64,000 nt of DNA. It comes from an uncultured Gilliamella sp. (GTDB lineage Bacteria > Pseudomonadota > Gammaproteobacteria > Enterobacterales > Orbaceae). The stretch is taken from positions 1-64,000 of the forward strand of contig CALYPG010000011.1 of the NCBI GenBank assembly GCA_945271295.1, in the 5' to 3' direction. The position numbers and the translations under genes are program-made. Positions 35,824 through 44,493 of this stretch are shown here, in pieces; the stretch's first letter is position 1, and the number at the start of each line of letters is the position of its first letter. The notes under the pieces were generated by a model, which did not search any database, had not been told where the DNA came from, and saw nothing but the letters and a program-made list of their open reading frames with translations.

Positions 35824-37188
35824 ATGAATGAAATTTCATCATTTATTGAACAAAAGCGAATGAAAATAGGACTAACCCGAAAAGATTTTGCCCGATTATT
35901 AGGTATGAATGAAAATGGAGAGAGAACCGTACGAGGTTGGGAAAAAGGTGAGCACACACCGTCTAAAGCAACTTTAGAATTGATTAGCCAATTACATGAT
36001 AATTGCCCTTTTAAACAAAAAGAGTCGACTGTTCAAAAATTTACGTTTATTGACTTGTTTGCTGGGATAGGTGGTATACGGTTGCCATTTCAGGAACTAG
36101 GTGGAAAATGTTTGTTTACTTCAGAATGGGATAAGTTTGCTCAAAAAACTTACACTGCTAATTTTGGTGAGGTACCGAGTGGAGACATAACTAAAATAGC
36201 TGCAAAAGCCATTCCTGATCATGATATTTTATTAGCAGGTTTTCCTTGTCAGGCTTTTTCTCAGGCGGGATTAAGAAAAGGATTTAATGACACCAGAGGC
36301 ACAATGTTTTTCGAAATTCAAAAGATTCTGGTTGAAAAAAGGCCGAAAGCATTTTTACTTGAGAATGTTAAACAACTAAAAGGCCATAATAAAGGTAACA
36401 CATTAAAAACAATATTAAATATTTTAGAAGGTAATAATATCGGCCATATTCCTGATGATATCCCGTTGTCTGAGGAGGCGAAAGAAGCCTTATCGAGTAA
36501 ATTGAATTATCAGGTTTTTTATAAAGTATTGCGAGCAGCTGATTTTGGAATACCACAAAATAGAGAAAGAATTTTCATTGTTGGTTTTGACCGGGATTAT
36601 TTTGATCATATTGATTTTAATAATTTATTTAAATGGCCGCAACCTCCGTGTATTCCAACAAAGCTAGGAGACATTCTTCAAACTGATAATGAACTTGATG
36701 ATAAATATACTATTTCTGAAAAACTATGGGATGGTCATCAACGAAGAAAAAAAGAACATGCCCAAAAAGGTAATGGATTTGGTTATAGTTTATTTAATTC
36801 AAACAGTGAATATACTAATACTCTAAGTGCTCGTTATTATAAAGATGGTAGTGAAATTTTAATTGACCAATCAGACTTAGGAAAAAGGCCTCGTAAATTA
36901 ACACCGAGAGAATGTGCCAGATTACAAGGTTTTCCGGATAATTATATTATTAACGCTGTATCTGACGGCCAAATGTACAAACAGTTTGGAAATTCTGTTA
37001 CCGTTCCTGTTGTGAGAGCTGTAGCAAAGCAACTATTAGCAGCGTTTACCTTAGCAAATCAGATGAAAGATTCTGAAGTTTTTACATCTGACCACTTAAA
37101 AGGTTTAGTTGATTCAGCGATAAAAAATAAAAATTGGACTGAGGCAGAGTTAGTTTTTAATAAAATTAAATTGCTCCATTCTTATTAA
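35824..37188 (+). CDS. DNA cytosine-5 methyltransferase with N-terminal XRE domain
   Basis: This encodes 454 residues. Residues 1-60 form an XRE-type helix-turn-helix (KRMKIGLTRKDFARLLGMN...TVRGWEKG). Residues 75-410 form a C5-methyltransferase: motif I FIDLFAGIGGIRLPF, motif IV AGFPCQAFSQAG with the catalytic Cys, motif VI LLENVKQL, motif VIII region NRERIFIVGF, motif IX RPRKLTPRECARLQGFP and motif X QFGNSVTVPVV. The attached repressor-like domain probably lets the enzyme control transcription across the divergent R/M promoter region. It is the protective half of the LlaJI/McrBC-like system. Confidence 0.92.
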   Translation: MNEISSFIEQKRMKIGLTRKDFARLLGMNENGERTVRGWEKGEHTPSKATLELISQLHDNCPFKQKESTVQKFTFIDLFAGIGGIRLPFQELGGKCLFTSEWDKFAQKTYTANFGEVPSGDITKIAAKAIPDHDILLAGFPCQAFSQAGLRKGFNDTRGTMFFEIQKILVEKRPKAFLLENVKQLKGHNKGNTLKTILNILEGNNIGHIPDDIPLSEEAKEALSSKLNYQVFYKVLRAADFGIPQNRERIFIVGFDRDYFDHIDFNNLFKWPQPPCIPTKLGDILQTDNELDDKYTISEKLWDGHQRRKKEHAQKGNGFGYSLFNSNSEYTNTLSARYYKDGSEILIDQSDLGKRPRKLTPRECARLQGFPDNYIINAVSDGQMYKQFGNSVTVPVVRAVAKQLLAAFTLANQMKDSEVFTSDHLKGLVDSAIKNKNWTEAELVFNKIKLLHSY

Positions 37189-37212
37189 GAAAATGATTAG
37201 CATAATAATAAC

Positions 37213-37242
37213 AACCGCACCAATCTAATTGGTACGGTTTTT
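37213..37242 (+). terminator. Terminator of the methyltransferase gene
   Basis: A stem AACCGcACCAAT/ATTGGTaCGGTT with one mismatch and loop CTA is followed by a T run. Confidence 0.8.
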
Positions 37243-37261
37243 ACTTTATAGTTATCCTTTG

Positions 37262-37376
37262 AATGTAATCAAAAATTTAAATTTGACAAGGATTAACGAA
37301 TCAATTTGGTGATTACAATACGATTAATCCAGGCATAAAGTGTGGTAGTAATATCTATTGTTTGTAAATAGACTTG
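37262..37376 (-). pseudogene. Remnant of a divergent rtcB gene with internal deletion
   Basis: Two pieces of the RtcB paralog at 22270-23667 are fused here. Bases 37263-37304 resemble its last codons (22281-22320). Bases 37305-37375 align with an internal part (22716-22780), about 30 of the first 35 positions being identical. The roughly 400 bases between are missing. It lies directly downstream of the second radC. Confidence 0.65.
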
Positions 37377-37420
37377 ATCTTTACTCTTTATTAAATAATT
37401 CTGATTTAGGTAGTTTTTTA

Positions 37421-38128
37421 TTAGTTGTGTTGCTTGCCTAAAATCCTCTCAACTTTCTTCGGTGTGATTTCCATTATTTTAGCAATAGTTTCGATATCAA
37501 CACCTTTATTAAGTAGTGCATTTGCTAATGCTTTGGCTTGTGCTAGTGCTGCTTCTTTTTGTGCTTTTTCCGCTTTTGCTTTGTCTTTAGCAGTTTTTGT
37601 TTTATCCCTCTCTACCGCTAACTTCTCTTTAGCAATTTGCTTTTCTTCCCGGCGGATGCGTTCAACTACTTGATAGGTCGGGACGTATTTTAGGCTTTGT
37701 TCGAGTTCTTCCATGAGTTTGATGCAAGCAAAGCTGATATAGGTTTTTGGGGTGATAATGAGGTGGTCGACAAGGTCGATATTTAAAATACGGCCGACTT
37801 GAATTAATCTGTCGGTGATATCTTTATCGGCATCTGACGGAGTCAGCGATCCTGACGGATGATTGTGAACTAAAATCACGCGTGAGGCGTTTTTCATTAC
37901 CGCAACACGAAATACATTCATTGGCTCAACATCGACCGATTTATAGGTGCCAAGTGCAATGAGTTCAATATACAGGATATAACCAGCTTGATTCATACCA
38001 ATCATCCAAAGGTGTTCCTTTTCTTGGTCGATCTTGTTTTCACGCAATAACACACGTTGCATAATGTTATACACATCATCCGTACCTTCGATATAGCGTT
38101 TGTCGTGCTTGGCTAGTTTAATATCCAT
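37421..38128 (-). CDS. RadC-family JAB-domain protein, copy 2
   Basis: This 235-residue protein is nearly identical to the RadC at 17141 through the JAB domain (HNHPSGSLTPSDAD). It then diverges in the linker (FACIKLMEE against FRGTKLMDE) and in the coiled-coil tail. Here the tail is Ala/Lys-rich (KDKAKAEKAQKEAALAQAKALA) and ends with a related helix-turn-helix-like segment (LLNKGVDIETIAKIMEITPKKVERIL). The two genes bracket about 20 kb in direct orientation. Gene conversion of the front half with independent tails is a likely explanation. Confidence 0.88.
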   Translation of the reverse strand: MDIKLAKHDKRYIEGTDDVYNIMQRVLLRENKIDQEKEHLWMIGMNQAGYILYIELIALGTYKSVDVEPMNVFRVAVMKNASRVILVHNHPSGSLTPSDADKDITDRLIQVGRILNIDLVDHLIITPKTYISFACIKLMEELEQSLKYVPTYQVVERIRREEKQIAKEKLAVERDKTKTAKDKAKAEKAQKEAALAQAKALANALLNKGVDIETIAKIMEITPKKVERILGKQHN

Positions 38129-38220
38129 CTTATTACCTTATAAAATCACTCGAAAAATAATATAGCATATTCTGTTTAGGCTGGGCAGTTGTTAAACAAA
38201 CAATTCCGCAAGCTGACTTT

Positions 38221-38266
38221 TAGGTTGTATTGTTTGTTAAAATTATTCAGGAATCTATGCCGTTTA
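38221..38266 (+). repeat. Dispersed 46-bp repeat, copy 3
   Basis: This matches 20161-20206 with a few changes (TAGGTTGTATTGTTTGTTAA, then AATTATTCAGGAATCTATGC). It lies upstream of the second radC. Confidence 0.7.
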
Positions 38267-38349
38267 AATTATTGATTAAGATTTTTGTTAATTAAAACTG
38301 GTGATACAAATTGATAAATAATATTTAATTTAATTGATTCATTTAGTCG

Positions 38350-38910
38350 TTATTCTAAACGTCGCCAAATTGTCACATCACTTGAGGTTGCAATAGCAAT
38401 AAATCTGCCATCCCATGAGAATCCATAACAAAGAACATGGTCAGAAAAAATACGACAACAGTTAGTTTGCAAATGTTCAATAAGAACTGATTTTCCGTTA
38501 GGGCAAAAATAAATATCATTTATAGGCCATTGTAAAGACGTTAATTCAAGGCATTCCCTATATTGATTACAAGTCGGTAAACCACCGCCATTCAAACCGG
38601 CAATCATAATAATTTCACTGGCAAGACAACCAATTCCTTGGCTAGTTAAATTAATCGCATCATACCAATCGCCATATTCGTCATAATCACGGGCTATTTT
38701 TTCGCCGTTAGAACAATTAACCAGGCTACGTCCACTATGCGAAATAATTAGTAATTGATTAGTAATTTTAGAAAAACCAATATCTGTTAAACCACCTACA
38801 GCTAAGGTTGTTACTTTTTTCCAATCTGGTGGATTTTCGTTATGAGGGATGTTATTTAATAAAATAGCTAAACGGCGGCGATTCTCATCTTGAATTTTAG
38901 TTAGATCCAT
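38350..38910 (-). CDS. Hypothetical protein, beta-propeller-like
   Basis: This encodes 186 residues. After an N-terminal helix (RRRLAILLNNIP) it consists of strand-turn-strand units with WD/Kelch flavour: IGFSKITNQLLIISHSGRSLVNC, NDIYFCPNGKSVLIEHL and GFSWDGRFIAIATSSDVTIW. It is too short for a full propeller, so it may form a partial fold. There is no signal peptide. I do not recognise a named family. Proteins of this type occur next to polymorphic toxins as immunity factors, but no toxin adjoins this one. Confidence 0.6.
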   Translation of the reverse strand: MDLTKIQDENRRRLAILLNNIPHNENPPDWKKVTTLAVGGLTDIGFSKITNQLLIISHSGRSLVNCSNGEKIARDYDEYGDWYDAINLTSQGIGCLASEIIMIAGLNGGGLPTCNQYRECLELTSLQWPINDIYFCPNGKSVLIEHLQTNCCRIFSDHVLCYGFSWDGRFIAIATSSDVTIWRRLE

Positions 38911-39034
38911 AATTATTTTAATCTCTTAGGTAAAAAACAAAAACAACAGATAGGGCTAATATTGTTATTTTACTTTTTTGGTTATCAGGAATTATAATCG
39001 TAGCATTATTACTATAATAAAGACATGATTGAAA

Positions 39035-39180
39035 ATGGAACAGCGAATAAAACAAAAACTCACCGAACTTGAACAATAATAATTGAAACCGCATCACTAA
39101 CCTCAACATTACCCGAACAACCTGATTCAGATAAAGTTTTACGGATATTGGTTAATATGCGAAAGTCATTATATGGTTAA
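39035..39180 (+). pseudogene. Remnant, probably of a nucleotidyltransferase gene
   Basis: The beginning (MEQRIKQKLTELEQ then two stops) and, in a different frame, an end (LPEQPDSDKVLRILVNMRK...YG then stop) look like the two ends of one gene with the middle deleted. The start resembles Pol-beta-superfamily nucleotidyltransferases that often neighbour RNA ligase/kinase cassettes like the one just downstream. Both the family call and the association are from memory, so confidence is low. Bases 39181-39420 contain no other gene. Confidence 0.4.
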
Positions 39181-39423
39181 TTTTTGTTGTAATTATTTTT
39201 CAAAAAAAGAAGTAGTCAATTAATTCTAACTTTATAAATACCATCAACGTTTTTAATTTAATTGGCAGATCGTTTTTTAATACCATGCGATGGTTGTTAA
39301 AATCTATCTCGTTAACTTTATACTTGACAATTTATAATCAACCCATAATAATGGCGCCGATTTTTTAAACATATAACTTTTAATGAGGTGGCAAAATGCC
39401 TGTAACTTACTTTTTATCTTAAC

Positions 39424-39516
39424 GCCGACACGGTGATCTTCTATATTTCTTTTATGCTTATGTTTATTAAGCATGCTTAATTCCTCTCAATCTATAGATT
39501 TCTTTACCTTGTCGGT
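39424..39516 (+). ncRNA. Structured leader RNA upstream of the RNA ligase gene
   Basis: A long hairpin with three stacked helices is visible. The outer helix is 39425-39430 with 39510-39515 (CCGACA/TGTCGG), extended by GGT/ACC after one mismatch. The middle helix is TCTATA (39440) with TATAGA (39493). The inner helix is ATGCTTA (39454) with TAAGCAT (39468). A T-rich stretch follows, then the ligase ribosome site (TGGAGAA). It could be a separate Y-RNA-like transcript or a 5' leader controlling the ligase. Confidence 0.5.
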
Positions 39517-39545
39517 TTTCCTTTATTTTTTATGGAGAAAACATT

Positions 39546-40400
39546 ATGACAACGGGATTATATACTCAAAATTTACAATTAATTAAATACCCACGAACAC
39601 CACATTTACAAGGTTCTCGCTTGCAACCGGGTGATAGCGAACAAGGTCAGTTAGCTTATAAACAGTTAGCGAGTCAATATATTGTGGTTGAGGAAAAACT
39701 TGATGGGGCAAACTGTGCTATTAGCTTTTCTGCTGGTGGTGAATTGTTACTGCAATCAAGAGGACACTACTTAATGGGTGGTGGGCGAGAACGCCAGTTC
39801 AACTTGTTGAAGCACTGGGCAAAAGCACATGAACATTGGTTGTTAGATCATTTACAAGATCGCTATATTATGTATGGTGAATGGTTACATAAAAAGCACT
39901 CAATTTTTTATGATGCTTTACCACACTATTTTTGTGAGTTCGATATTTGGGATCGGCAACAACAGTGTTTTTTATCGACTCAAGCGCGACATGCTTTATT
40001 AGTTGACGGCCCGATATTATCGGTCCCTGTTTTATATGCAGGCATAGCGCCAGCCAAACAGAGTGATTTACTGGCATTAGTGACCTACTCTTTAGCTAAA
40101 AGTACCACATGGAAAAGCTGTTTTGAGCAAATTATCCAACGTGAAAAACTCGATCTAACTAAAGCATGGAAACAATGCGATAAATCTGATTTGATGGAAG
40201 GGTTATACCTCAAAATAGAAACAGATGAACATACAGTTGGACGACTAAAATGGGTTAGGCAAGATTTTGTGCAAGCAATTTTGGACGCGGGTCAGCATCA
40301 TGCTGAGCAGCCATTTATTCCAAATCAATTAACCAGTGGGGCTGATATTTACTCGCCTACATTGATAGTCAATTGGAATAAATTAAATATAAGGGAATAA
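39546..40400 (+). CDS. ATP-dependent RNA ligase (Rnl2-like)
   Basis: This is a 284-residue nucleotidyltransferase-fold ligase. Motif I is VVEEKLDGANCAIS, with the adenylated Lys near residue 52. Downstream are the Arg of LLQSRGHYL, motif III-like YFCEFDIWD, motif IV MEGLYLKIE and motif V RLKWVRQDF. Such enzymes seal 3'-OH/5'-phosphate RNA nicks. The next gene starts 3 nt after its stop and encodes the end-healing partner, so the pair can repair broken RNA after kinase/phosphatase processing. This is a different chemistry from RtcB. Confidence 0.88.
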   Translation: MTTGLYTQNLQLIKYPRTPHLQGSRLQPGDSEQGQLAYKQLASQYIVVEEKLDGANCAISFSAGGELLLQSRGHYLMGGGRERQFNLLKHWAKAHEHWLLDHLQDRYIMYGEWLHKKHSIFYDALPHYFCEFDIWDRQQQCFLSTQARHALLVDGPILSVPVLYAGIAPAKQSDLLALVTYSLAKSTTWKSCFEQIIQREKLDLTKAWKQCDKSDLMEGLYLKIETDEHTVGRLKWVRQDFVQAILDAGQHHAEQPFIPNQLTSGADIYSPTLIVNWNKLNIRE

Positions 40401-40403
40401 CGT

Positions 40404-41552
40404 ATGAATTATCAAGATTTAAAACAACTTGTTGTACACAGTATAGCACAAGATGATTTTAACCAATGGTTAACGGTTATTCCTGAACTTAACGCGCTTA
40501 CAACCACGCCACAAGATCCGCTTTATCATGGTGAAGGTGATGTGTGGACGCATACCCAAATGGTATTAAGGGCGTTAATAAGCCAAACAGAATTTTCACA
40601 GCTAACTGAAGATGAACAGTTTGTGTTATTTATGACCGCGTTATTACATGATATTGCCAAACCAGAAACAACCGTAATTGATTCTGTAACGAGTAAAATA
40701 AGTCAACCACGGCATGCAAAAAAAGGTGAAATTCGTAGCCGAGTGCTTCTGTGGCGAATGGGGGTGCCATTTGTATTAAGAGAACAGATATGTCGCATTA
40801 TTTGTGAGCACCAAGTTCCTTTTTTTGCCTTAGCTGAACTCAAACAAAATATGACGCCAGCGTTTTTAGTGCATCGGTTATCTTGGCAATTACCGATTTG
40901 GATGCTTTGTATGCAAGCGAAAGCAGATATACAAGGACGAATTTGTGCTGATAATAATAGACTGTTGGATGAAGTAGAATTATTCAAACAATTTGCTCAG
41001 GAAGAAGGGTGTCTACATCAACCAAGAGTTTTTGCTGATAATTATACTCGCGTTCAGTACTTTCGTGGTGCGAATGTATTGCCCGATTATACGTTGTATC
41101 CGCAAAGTGGCGCGAATGTGATTATGATGGCGGGATTACCCGCTGCGGGTAAAAATACTTGGGTAAGTGAGCATTATCCATTATTACCTGTTGCATCTTA
41201 TGATGATGCAAGAATTGCGCTTAAATTAAAGCACGGTGAAAATGAAGGAAAGGTTATTCAATATGTATTAAAGCAAGTTAAACAGTGGTTAGGCGCTAAA
41301 CAAGATTTTGTTTGGAATGCGACGCACTTATCACACGATATACGTCAAAAGGCTTTAGATTTATTGTATGCTTATCATGCCAATGTGAAAATTGTGTACA
41401 TTGAACAACCCGAAAAAGAACTTTATCGTCGGAATACTAAACGAGATACCAGTTTAACTAATAAAAAGCTTCAGTCAATGTTCAATAAATGGGAAATCCC
41501 ACAACAAACAGAAGCGAATCAAGTTAGCTATATCATTAATCAGGGCGAATAA
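40404..41552 (+). CDS. HD-domain/polynucleotide kinase fusion
   Basis: This is a 382-residue end-healing protein. Residues 25-190 form an HD phosphohydrolase domain (HGEGDVWTHTQM, LLHDIAKPET, ICEHQVPFF). Residues 225-380 form a P-loop kinase: Walker A GLPAAGKNTW, YDDARIAL, FVWNATHLSHDIRQKALDLL and lid Arg residues in EKELYRRNTKRDTS. The likely jobs are removal of a 3'- or cyclic phosphate (HD) and phosphorylation of 5'-OH (kinase), producing the ends used by the upstream RNA ligase. The two genes are clearly one operon, closed by a terminator. Confidence 0.88.
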   Translation: MNYQDLKQLVVHSIAQDDFNQWLTVIPELNALTTTPQDPLYHGEGDVWTHTQMVLRALISQTEFSQLTEDEQFVLFMTALLHDIAKPETTVIDSVTSKISQPRHAKKGEIRSRVLLWRMGVPFVLREQICRIICEHQVPFFALAELKQNMTPAFLVHRLSWQLPIWMLCMQAKADIQGRICADNNRLLDEVELFKQFAQEEGCLHQPRVFADNYTRVQYFRGANVLPDYTLYPQSGANVIMMAGLPAAGKNTWVSEHYPLLPVASYDDARIALKLKHGENEGKVIQYVLKQVKQWLGAKQDFVWNATHLSHDIRQKALDLLYAYHANVKIVYIEQPEKELYRRNTKRDTSLTNKKLQSMFNKWEIPQQTEANQVSYIINQGE

Positions 41553-41564
41553 ATATCGCCCTTT
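41542..41564 (+). terminator. Terminator of the RNA ligase/kinase operon
   Basis: A 7-bp stem AGGGCGA/TCGCCCT overlaps the stop codon of the kinase gene and is followed by a short T run. Confidence 0.65.
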
Positions 41565-41670
41565 ACTGTCTATTGTATTAATCTAAAATCAGGTTAGCTA
41601 CTTTATTCAAGACAAAGTCACTTATCTATCTAATACTACTGTTTAATCTCATTAATCATGTTGCAGTAAG

Positions 41671-42855
41671 ATGGGTAAAAGTATGGATAGAGAAATAGAT
41701 TCGTCACAGTTGCCAATTACACGTAGAAAGAAGCTGATTATATTAACGCTATTATTTATTTTATTCGCTTTGGCTTATGGTGTTTATTGGTTTATGTTTT
41801 GTCGATTTTCTGAGTCTACTGATAATGCCTATGTGATGGGTAATCAAATCCCGGTTGATGTGCAAATAAATGGTCGAATATTGGCGATTAATGTTGATGA
41901 TAACGATTTTATTGAGCAAAATGCTGTGATAGCAACGATTGATGCTATTGATGCAGAAAATGATTTTGGTTATGCCAAAAATGCGTTAATCAAAGCGATT
42001 AGAGAGATGCATCAAATTCAGATCACAAATGAAAAACTCTCAGCCAGCATTCAGTTAAAACAAGTCACGTTAGACAAACTTAAGCAAGATCTTGAACGTC
42101 GAGAGAATCTTTGGTCACGAAAGATGATTTCACAAGAAGAGATTATTCATGCAAGGCAAGATGTCGATATTGCAATCAATGATTTAAATATATCTCAGCA
42201 TGAATTAGCAATTAATAATGCATTACTAATGCAAACGCCGTTATTAAAACAACCCAGTATTCAACAAGCAATATTTAAGTTAAAGCAAGCGTGGCTTAAT
42301 TTAAAACGAACCAAAATCACTGCACCAGTAACAGGGTATGTCGCAAGGCGAAGTGTCCAAGTTGGCACACAAGTGACCAAAGGGGAGCGATTAATGGCTA
42401 TTGTTCCATTGGATCAAATATGGGTAGAAGCAAATTTCAAAGAGGTACAGTTAAACGATATTCGTATCGGTCAGCTGGTTACCTTAGAAAGTGATTACTA
42501 TGGTGAAAAAGTTAAGTTTAAAGGAAAGATAAGTGGCATTGCGATGGGAACCGGTAGCGCTTTTTCATTACTACCAGCACAAAATGCGACAGGCAATTGG
42601 ATCAAAGTGATTCAACGTTTACCGGTACGGATTGAATTAGACAAAGCGCAAATTAAACAATTCCCATTACGTATAGGCTTATCAATGCATGTTAATGTGG
42701 ATACACATGATACTACGGGAAAACTTTTGACCGATATTCCGGCTAAGACGATAAAATATCAAACGGATTCACTTTCCTTTGATGAAAGTGAATTTGCGCA
42801 ACTCATTGATGATATTGTAAAAACCAATTTTTACGCGACACAGGTTGTTCAATAA
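41671..42855 (+). CDS. EmrA-type membrane fusion protein, second pump
   Basis: This 394-residue paralog of the protein at 1908 has one N-terminal anchor (about 22-42), ESTDNAYVMGNQIPV, a coiled coil at about 95-190, then TGYVARRSVQVGTQVTKGERL, VWVEANFKEVQL and ATGNWIKVIQRLPV. The stop codon overlaps the emrB start by one base (TAATG), giving tight coupling. It forms a tripartite efflux system with EmrB and a TolC-like channel elsewhere. Confidence 0.9.
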   Translation: MGKSMDREIDSSQLPITRRKKLIILTLLFILFALAYGVYWFMFCRFSESTDNAYVMGNQIPVDVQINGRILAINVDDNDFIEQNAVIATIDAIDAENDFGYAKNALIKAIREMHQIQITNEKLSASIQLKQVTLDKLKQDLERRENLWSRKMISQEEIIHARQDVDIAINDLNISQHELAINNALLMQTPLLKQPSIQQAIFKLKQAWLNLKRTKITAPVTGYVARRSVQVGTQVTKGERLMAIVPLDQIWVEANFKEVQLNDIRIGQLVTLESDYYGEKVKFKGKISGIAMGTGSAFSLLPAQNATGNWIKVIQRLPVRIELDKAQIKQFPLRIGLSMHVNVDTHDTTGKLLTDIPAKTIKYQTDSLSFDESEFAQLIDDIVKTNFYATQVVQ

Positions 42856-44387
42856 TGCAGAGCATGCCGTCATTATCACCTCTAACCGGTATCAGATTTA
42901 TCCTACTGATTATTTTATTAGCGGTTATTGCGTTTTTACAGATTTTGGATTTAACGATTACTAATGTGGCGTTATCTACCATTACGGGTAATCTTGGTGC
43001 TTCAAATTCGCAAGGAACGTGGGTTATCACCTCTTTTGCGGTAGCTAATGCCATTTCGATCCCGTTAACTGGATGGTTAGCTCAACGTTTTGGTGAAGTG
43101 AAATTGTTTACCTATTCTGTCTTATTTTTCGTAGTAACTTCTTGGCTTTGTGGTATTTCAGATAGTTTAGCCATGCTGATTTTTTCAAGATTATTGCAAG
43201 GTATGGTTTCAGGACCAATTATCCCGCTTTCGCAAAGCTTGCTATTAGCGTATTGTCTACCGGCTAAAAAAAATATGTCATTAGCTATATGGTCAATGAC
43301 AATTATTATTGCGCCAATCTGTGGCCCTATTTTAGGTGGTTGGATTAGTGACAATTATTTTTGGGGTTGGATCTTTTTAATCAATATTCCTTTCGGAATC
43401 GTCATTTGGTTTGGTGTCCACATTTTATTAAAAGAGCGTGAAACAGCTACCACCAAATTACCCATTGATAAGCTTGGATTAGCTTTATTCATAGCTGGCG
43501 TGGGGTGCTTACAACTCGTTTTAGATAGAGGGAAAGAGCTTGATTGGTTTAATTCTAATCAAATTATTGTGCTTTCGGTGCTGGCTTTTGTGTTTATTAG
43601 TTACTTTATCGTTTGGGAACAGACAGCAGATTATCCAATTATTGATTTATCGGTGTTTAAATCAAGAAATTTTACCATAGGGACAATTTGTATTAGTTTG
43701 GCATTTTTACTCCATATTGGCACGCTGGTTGTTCAACCACAATTATTACAACGTGTTTTTGGTTATACGGCAACTTACGCAGGTTTGGTCTTAGCACCGA
43801 TTGGCTTGGTTCCTATTTTTCTTGCGCCAATAATTGGTCGGTTTGCTTCAGATATCGATATGCGTAAAGTGGTGACGTTTAGCTTTATTGTGTTTGCACT
43901 TTGTTTTTTTTGGCGAGCATATACATTTGAACCCAGCATGACGTTTGCCGATGCAGCATGGCCTCAGTTTTATCAAGGGTTTGCGATAGCATGTTTTATT
44001 ATGCCATTAAATATCATTATTTTATCGGATATTCCTATTCATAAATTAGCGGTTGCGGGGAGTGTCTTTAACTTTTTTAGAACCTTGTCGACATCAGTCG
44101 GTACCTCGATAACCGCTACTTTATGGGAACGTCGTGAGGCCATTCATCACAGTCAATTGACTGATATCATTTATCAGAATCCCCAAGCATTAAATTACAC
44201 TTATCAACAATTCAATCAACAAGACATATCTAATATGCAAGTATCAGCTATATTGACGAAGCAGATTACCAATCAAGGATTATTAATTGCCATTAATGAA
44301 ATATTTTGGCTATATGGTGTAATATTTTTAGGTTTAATTGGCATAGTATGGTTAGCAAAATCTTCGATTAGGATTAAAATAAATTGA
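42855..44387 (+). CDS. EmrB-type MFS exporter, second pump (DHA2)
   Basis: This is a 510-residue exporter with about 14 helices. It has QILDLTITNVALSTI in helix 1, GTWVITSFAVANAISIPLTGWL, APICGPILGGWISDN and WGWIFLINIPFG, the same framework as the EmrB at 3078 but clearly diverged, so this is an old paralog rather than a recent duplicate. An AraC-type regulator follows 106 nt downstream on the same strand and may control the pair. Confidence 0.9.
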   Translation: MQSMPSLSPLTGIRFILLIILLAVIAFLQILDLTITNVALSTITGNLGASNSQGTWVITSFAVANAISIPLTGWLAQRFGEVKLFTYSVLFFVVTSWLCGISDSLAMLIFSRLLQGMVSGPIIPLSQSLLLAYCLPAKKNMSLAIWSMTIIIAPICGPILGGWISDNYFWGWIFLINIPFGIVIWFGVHILLKERETATTKLPIDKLGLALFIAGVGCLQLVLDRGKELDWFNSNQIIVLSVLAFVFISYFIVWEQTADYPIIDLSVFKSRNFTIGTICISLAFLLHIGTLVVQPQLLQRVFGYTATYAGLVLAPIGLVPIFLAPIIGRFASDIDMRKVVTFSFIVFALCFFWRAYTFEPSMTFADAAWPQFYQGFAIACFIMPLNIIILSDIPIHKLAVAGSVFNFFRTLSTSVGTSITATLWERREAIHHSQLTDIIYQNPQALNYTYQQFNQQDISNMQVSAILTKQITNQGLLIAINEIFWLYGVIFLGLIGIVWLAKSSIRIKIN

Positions 44388-44493
44388 TACAGAGCTAATT
44401 AAATCAACGTGATGTTTATGTTATTTGGTGACAGGTGTAAAGTATCAATCAGCGGTATATTATTCAGATATAAAATAAGCAGGAGAGCGCATT

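Noticed and set aside
39386-39410. Possible sigma-54 promoter before the RNA ligase gene (TGGCAAAATGCC)
   Set aside because: It has GG but no GC at the required 10-nt spacing. The sequence is only a short palindrome.
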